From assembly GCA_013178375.1 (NCBI GenBank), contig JABLXQ010000035.1, forward strand, positions 1 to 64,000: 64,000 bases of DNA. Reading direction: 5' to 3'. The DNA is from Gammaproteobacteria bacterium. GTDB lineage: Bacteria; Pseudomonadota; Gammaproteobacteria; Pseudomonadales; Ketobacteraceae. The notes beneath the pieces were generated by a model. That model did not search any database and had not been told where the DNA came from. It saw nothing but the letters and a program-made list of their open reading frames with translations. This document shows positions 61,842 to 64,000 of this stretch, piece after piece. The position numbers were made by a program, and so were the translations under genes. The stretch's first letter is position 1. Every line of letters starts with the position of its first letter.

Positions 61842-63383
61842 TTACGCCTTGGTCAGTCGTGCCGACTTCTGGGCCGCGTCGGCCTGCTTCAGCATCATGT
61901 TGAACACCATGCGGTCCAGACCCGGCATGCGCAGGGCCCAGCCGGCAAAGCGCGCAGCGAATGCGGAACCTGCGTCCAGCGGGAAGGCCGCGCGGACAAG
62001 GGTGTAAGCATCAGCGAGCTCCTGATCATGGGTCGCCTGGACGATGCGCTCCGCAGCCCTCTGTAGCTTGAGCGCAAGGGCCGGCTCGTCGCAGTTCACC
62101 AGGCGGCCGCGCGACTTCACGACCCGGCCTTCGACCATGACCATCTCGATGTCGGCAACGCCGGCCTGCATCACCACGGCCTTCACCGGATCGAGCACCG
62201 GTGCCATATTGGCGCCGTTAGTGCGCACGAGGATCAGGTCGGCCCGCTTGCCGACTTCGAGGCTGCCGACTTCGCGCTCCAGGCCGGCCACACGGGCGCC
62301 TTCGATTGTCACCGCGCGGAGTGCATCGTCGGCCGTCAGTGTCAGCGTCTCGGGCATGATCCTGCGCGCGCCCAGCCGGTCGTTGGCCGCCAGGCGGCCT
62401 GCGACCAGCGCCAGGCGCATCTGGGTGAACAGGTCACCGGAGCCCCCGGAGACGATGTCGGCCCCAAGACCGCAGGCCACGCCTGCTTCCCGCGCCAGCG
62501 GCCATACCGGCGTGCCCATGCCCATCTGCATCTCGCTCTCGGGCGTCACCGAGAGCGAAGCGCCCACCGCCCTAATGCGGGAGAGATCCTCTCGCGTCAG
62601 GACGTTGCCATGAACAAACAGCGTGCGATCGTCAACCAGACCGTTGTCGAGCAGGCGGGTGACATAGCGGGTGCCCCGCGCAAACGGGCCATTTGCGACG
62701 TGCACCGAGAACCGGTGCGCGTCAAGGTGACGGGCGAGTTGCACTTCCTTGACGGTGTAAGGAAGGGGCGCGAAGAGGAACTCGCTCCCAGCGATGCCGA
62801 AGCGGATCAGGCCATCAGCGGGCGACAGCCGCTCCTTGCGCAGCCGCTCGGCATCCTGATACCGCCAGCTCGTCGTGAACGGTCGGGCGGCCTCGAGAGG
62901 CTTGCCCGCGTCCGCGACATCGGCCATGCCGTAGCAGAACACCGCCCGGATGCCAGCGTGTTCCAGCCCGGTGACCAGCGCATCAGCATGCTGGGGTGTC
63001 GCGACCAGATGCGAGTGGTCGACGACGGTGGTCACCCCGGCGTTCAGCGCATCCATCGCGCCGGCGTAGTTTCCCAGCTCGGCGTCTGCGGCGGTGAAGT
63101 GCGGCGCATAGCCGAAGCGCAATTTCGCCATATAGTCGTACAGCGTGCCGTCGCCCAGCTGCGCCCGCAGGATCGACTGCCAGGTATGGCGATGGGTATC
63201 GATCATGCCTGGCATCACGATGCCGCCCTCGGCATCGATCGTCTGTGCATCGGTGACGCCGAGATTCACGCCGATGGCGGCGATGCGGCCGTTCTCAATC
63301 AGGATCTGGTGCAAACCTGGCGCGAGCGCGGTCTTGGCGAGGGTCAGGGGAATTGCGTTGAAGATCAGTGTGCGCTGGGACAT
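61842..63383 (-). CDS. Amidohydrolase-family protein (ATZ/TRZ-like)
   Basis: A metal hydrolase of 513 residues with the beta-barrel amidohydrolase pattern: GMIDTHRHTWQS (His64, His66), VDHSHL, HVANG, HGNVL and GLGADIVSGG with the catalytic aspartate. The C-terminal composite domain has EVGSLEVGKRADLILV. This is the deaminase/chlorohydrolase branch (guanine deaminase, atrazine chlorohydrolase). It removes an amino, chloro or ring-amide group. In this operon it would act between the dioxygenase and the ligase; substrate unknown. Confidence 0.9.
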   Translation of the reverse strand: MSQRTLIFNAIPLTLAKTALAPGLHQILIENGRIAAIGVNLGVTDAQTIDAEGGIVMPGMIDTHRHTWQSILRAQLGDGTLYDYMAKLRFGYAPHFTAADAELGNYAGAMDALNAGVTTVVDHSHLVATPQHADALVTGLEHAGIRAVFCYGMADVADAGKPLEAARPFTTSWRYQDAERLRKERLSPADGLIRFGIAGSEFLFAPLPYTVKEVQLARHLDAHRFSVHVANGPFARGTRYVTRLLDNGLVDDRTLFVHGNVLTREDLSRIRAVGASLSVTPESEMQMGMGTPVWPLAREAGVACGLGADIVSGGSGDLFTQMRLALVAGRLAANDRLGARRIMPETLTLTADDALRAVTIEGARVAGLEREVGSLEVGKRADLILVRTNGANMAPVLDPVKAVVMQAGVADIEMVMVEGRVVKSRGRLVNCDEPALALKLQRAAERIVQATHDQELADAYTLVRAAFPLDAGSAFAARFAGWALRMPGLDRMVFNMMLKQADAAQKSARLTKA

Positions 63384-63431
63384 GACGGATCGACTATTAG
63401 TAGGTAATTGGGAGTAGTGATGAGCTCAAGG

Positions 63432-64000
63432 TTACTTCTGGGGCTGCCCCCAGGTTTGCCGGAGACGGAGTGGGGTGCGGCGCAGCTTCAGGCGCGTCGC
63501 GGCAATGAGGTTGTTGATCAGGGAACCCATCATCTGCGTCTTGCTCGGCGCCTCGGGCGCGCGGCGTGCCTCGCGTTCGGCCGCGATGGGCTCAGGCAGG
63601 ATGCGCGGGAAGGCCGCGCCTCTGAGCGCGCGCCGCCCACTTTCGAGTCGTGACGATAGTGCACCGGCGCGCGCTTGCTGGAGGGCGCCCACACCACGTC
63701 GTCGCCGGTCCAGCGCAGCGCCAGCGCGCGGCGACGGCGCGTGCGGTGGCGATTGCCGTAGCTGCCGTGCAGCGTCAGCGGATGGAACATCAGTATGTCG
63801 CCCGGCTCCATGTCCCAGTCCAGCAACTCGTACTTTTCCAGGTCGGCGTTGATATCCGGGATGTCGTCCATCTTTTCGTCGATGATCGCGGCAACATAGT
63901 CCGGCGAGATCGCCTTGAAGCGCTGCGGCCATTTGTGCGAGCCGCGCACGTACATCAGGCCGCTGCTCGCGCGCGTGACCGGGTCGAGCGGAATCCAGAA
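63432..64000 (-). pseudogene. Phytanoyl-CoA dioxygenase-family (PhyH) gene, frameshifted near its 3' end; runs off the window
   Basis: Reading from the right edge on the minus strand, the frame encodes PhyH-type features: YVRGSHKWPQRF, then DWDMEPGDILMFHPLTLHGS (iron-binding histidine) and a basic 2-oxoglutarate-contacting segment ending in ALRWTGDDVVW. After HYRHDSKVGG the frame leaves the family. A frame shifted by two bases continues with LRGAAFPRILPEP and a plausible tail to a TAA at 63432. The shift lies in a GCGCGCGC tract at about 63626-63633. It could be a true frameshift, a slippage site or a sequencing error. Iron/2-oxoglutarate oxygenases of this family hydroxylate diverse small molecules. 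Confidence 0.78.

Overview
The window reads as ordinary chromosomal DNA of a fairly GC-rich gammaproteobacterium. An Enterobacteria/Pseudomonas-type SpeD, a divergent finR-fpr pair as in Pseudomonas, SelU/MnmH, EptA, an RND pump and a tRNA-Ser(CGA) with encoded CCA all fit Pseudomonadales in the broad sense (including the former Oceanospirillales). Genus cannot be fixed from the sequence alone. Coding density is very high: no gap between genes exceeds about 300 bases. No rRNA, CRISPR array, integrase, transposase or insertion sequence was seen.

Layout. 1-7.1 kb: end of a VOC protein, speD, a histidine phosphatase, a patatin/alpha-beta hydrolase convergent pair, a DsbA-like oxidoreductase, a secreted M14-type metalloenzyme and an internally duplicated unknown protein. 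7.3-20.5 kb: signalling and redox, with a PAS-GGDEF cyclase, a small PstS-like protein, finR-fpr, a SulP transporter, a PilZ-Rossmann fusion and two large EAL proteins. 20.6-24.9 kb: mnmH (selU) followed by an ABC importer of the type linked to selenium by context. 25-31.6 kb: envelope glycosylation (GtrA, GtrB-like, ArnT-like) convergent with a two-component system and eptA. 31.7-33.9 kb: selD fused to a flavin oxidoreductase. 34-58 kb: a metallophosphoesterase, a further PAS-GGDEF-EAL protein, YecA/SEC-C, a LysM/glycine-zipper protein with a small partner gene, an SDR, an acetoacetate-decarboxylase-like protein, an RND efflux pair, secreted hydrolase and propeller proteins, a fatty acid hydroxylase, tRNA-Ser, ChrA, ExoD, HD-GYP and fumC. 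58.2-64 kb: a minus-strand catabolic operon whose base composition and codon style look different (by eye), and which contains two damaged genes. It runs off the right end.

How the genes work together. Six genes belong to cyclic-di-GMP signalling: one cyclase, one EAL enzyme with a degenerate GGDEF, two GGDEF-EAL hybrids, one HD-GYP and one PilZ effector. The PilZ effector, fused to an NAD(P)-binding fold and divergent from a 7TMR-EAL protein, is the most unusual coding feature. SelD makes selenophosphate, MnmH uses it on tRNA wobble uridine, and the ABC importer beside mnmH plausibly brings in selenium oxyanion, so the two loci form a selenium module split by the lipid A block. The EptA-kinase-regulator operon and the facing GtrA/GtrB/ArnT-like operon look like a lipid A/LPS remodelling block.
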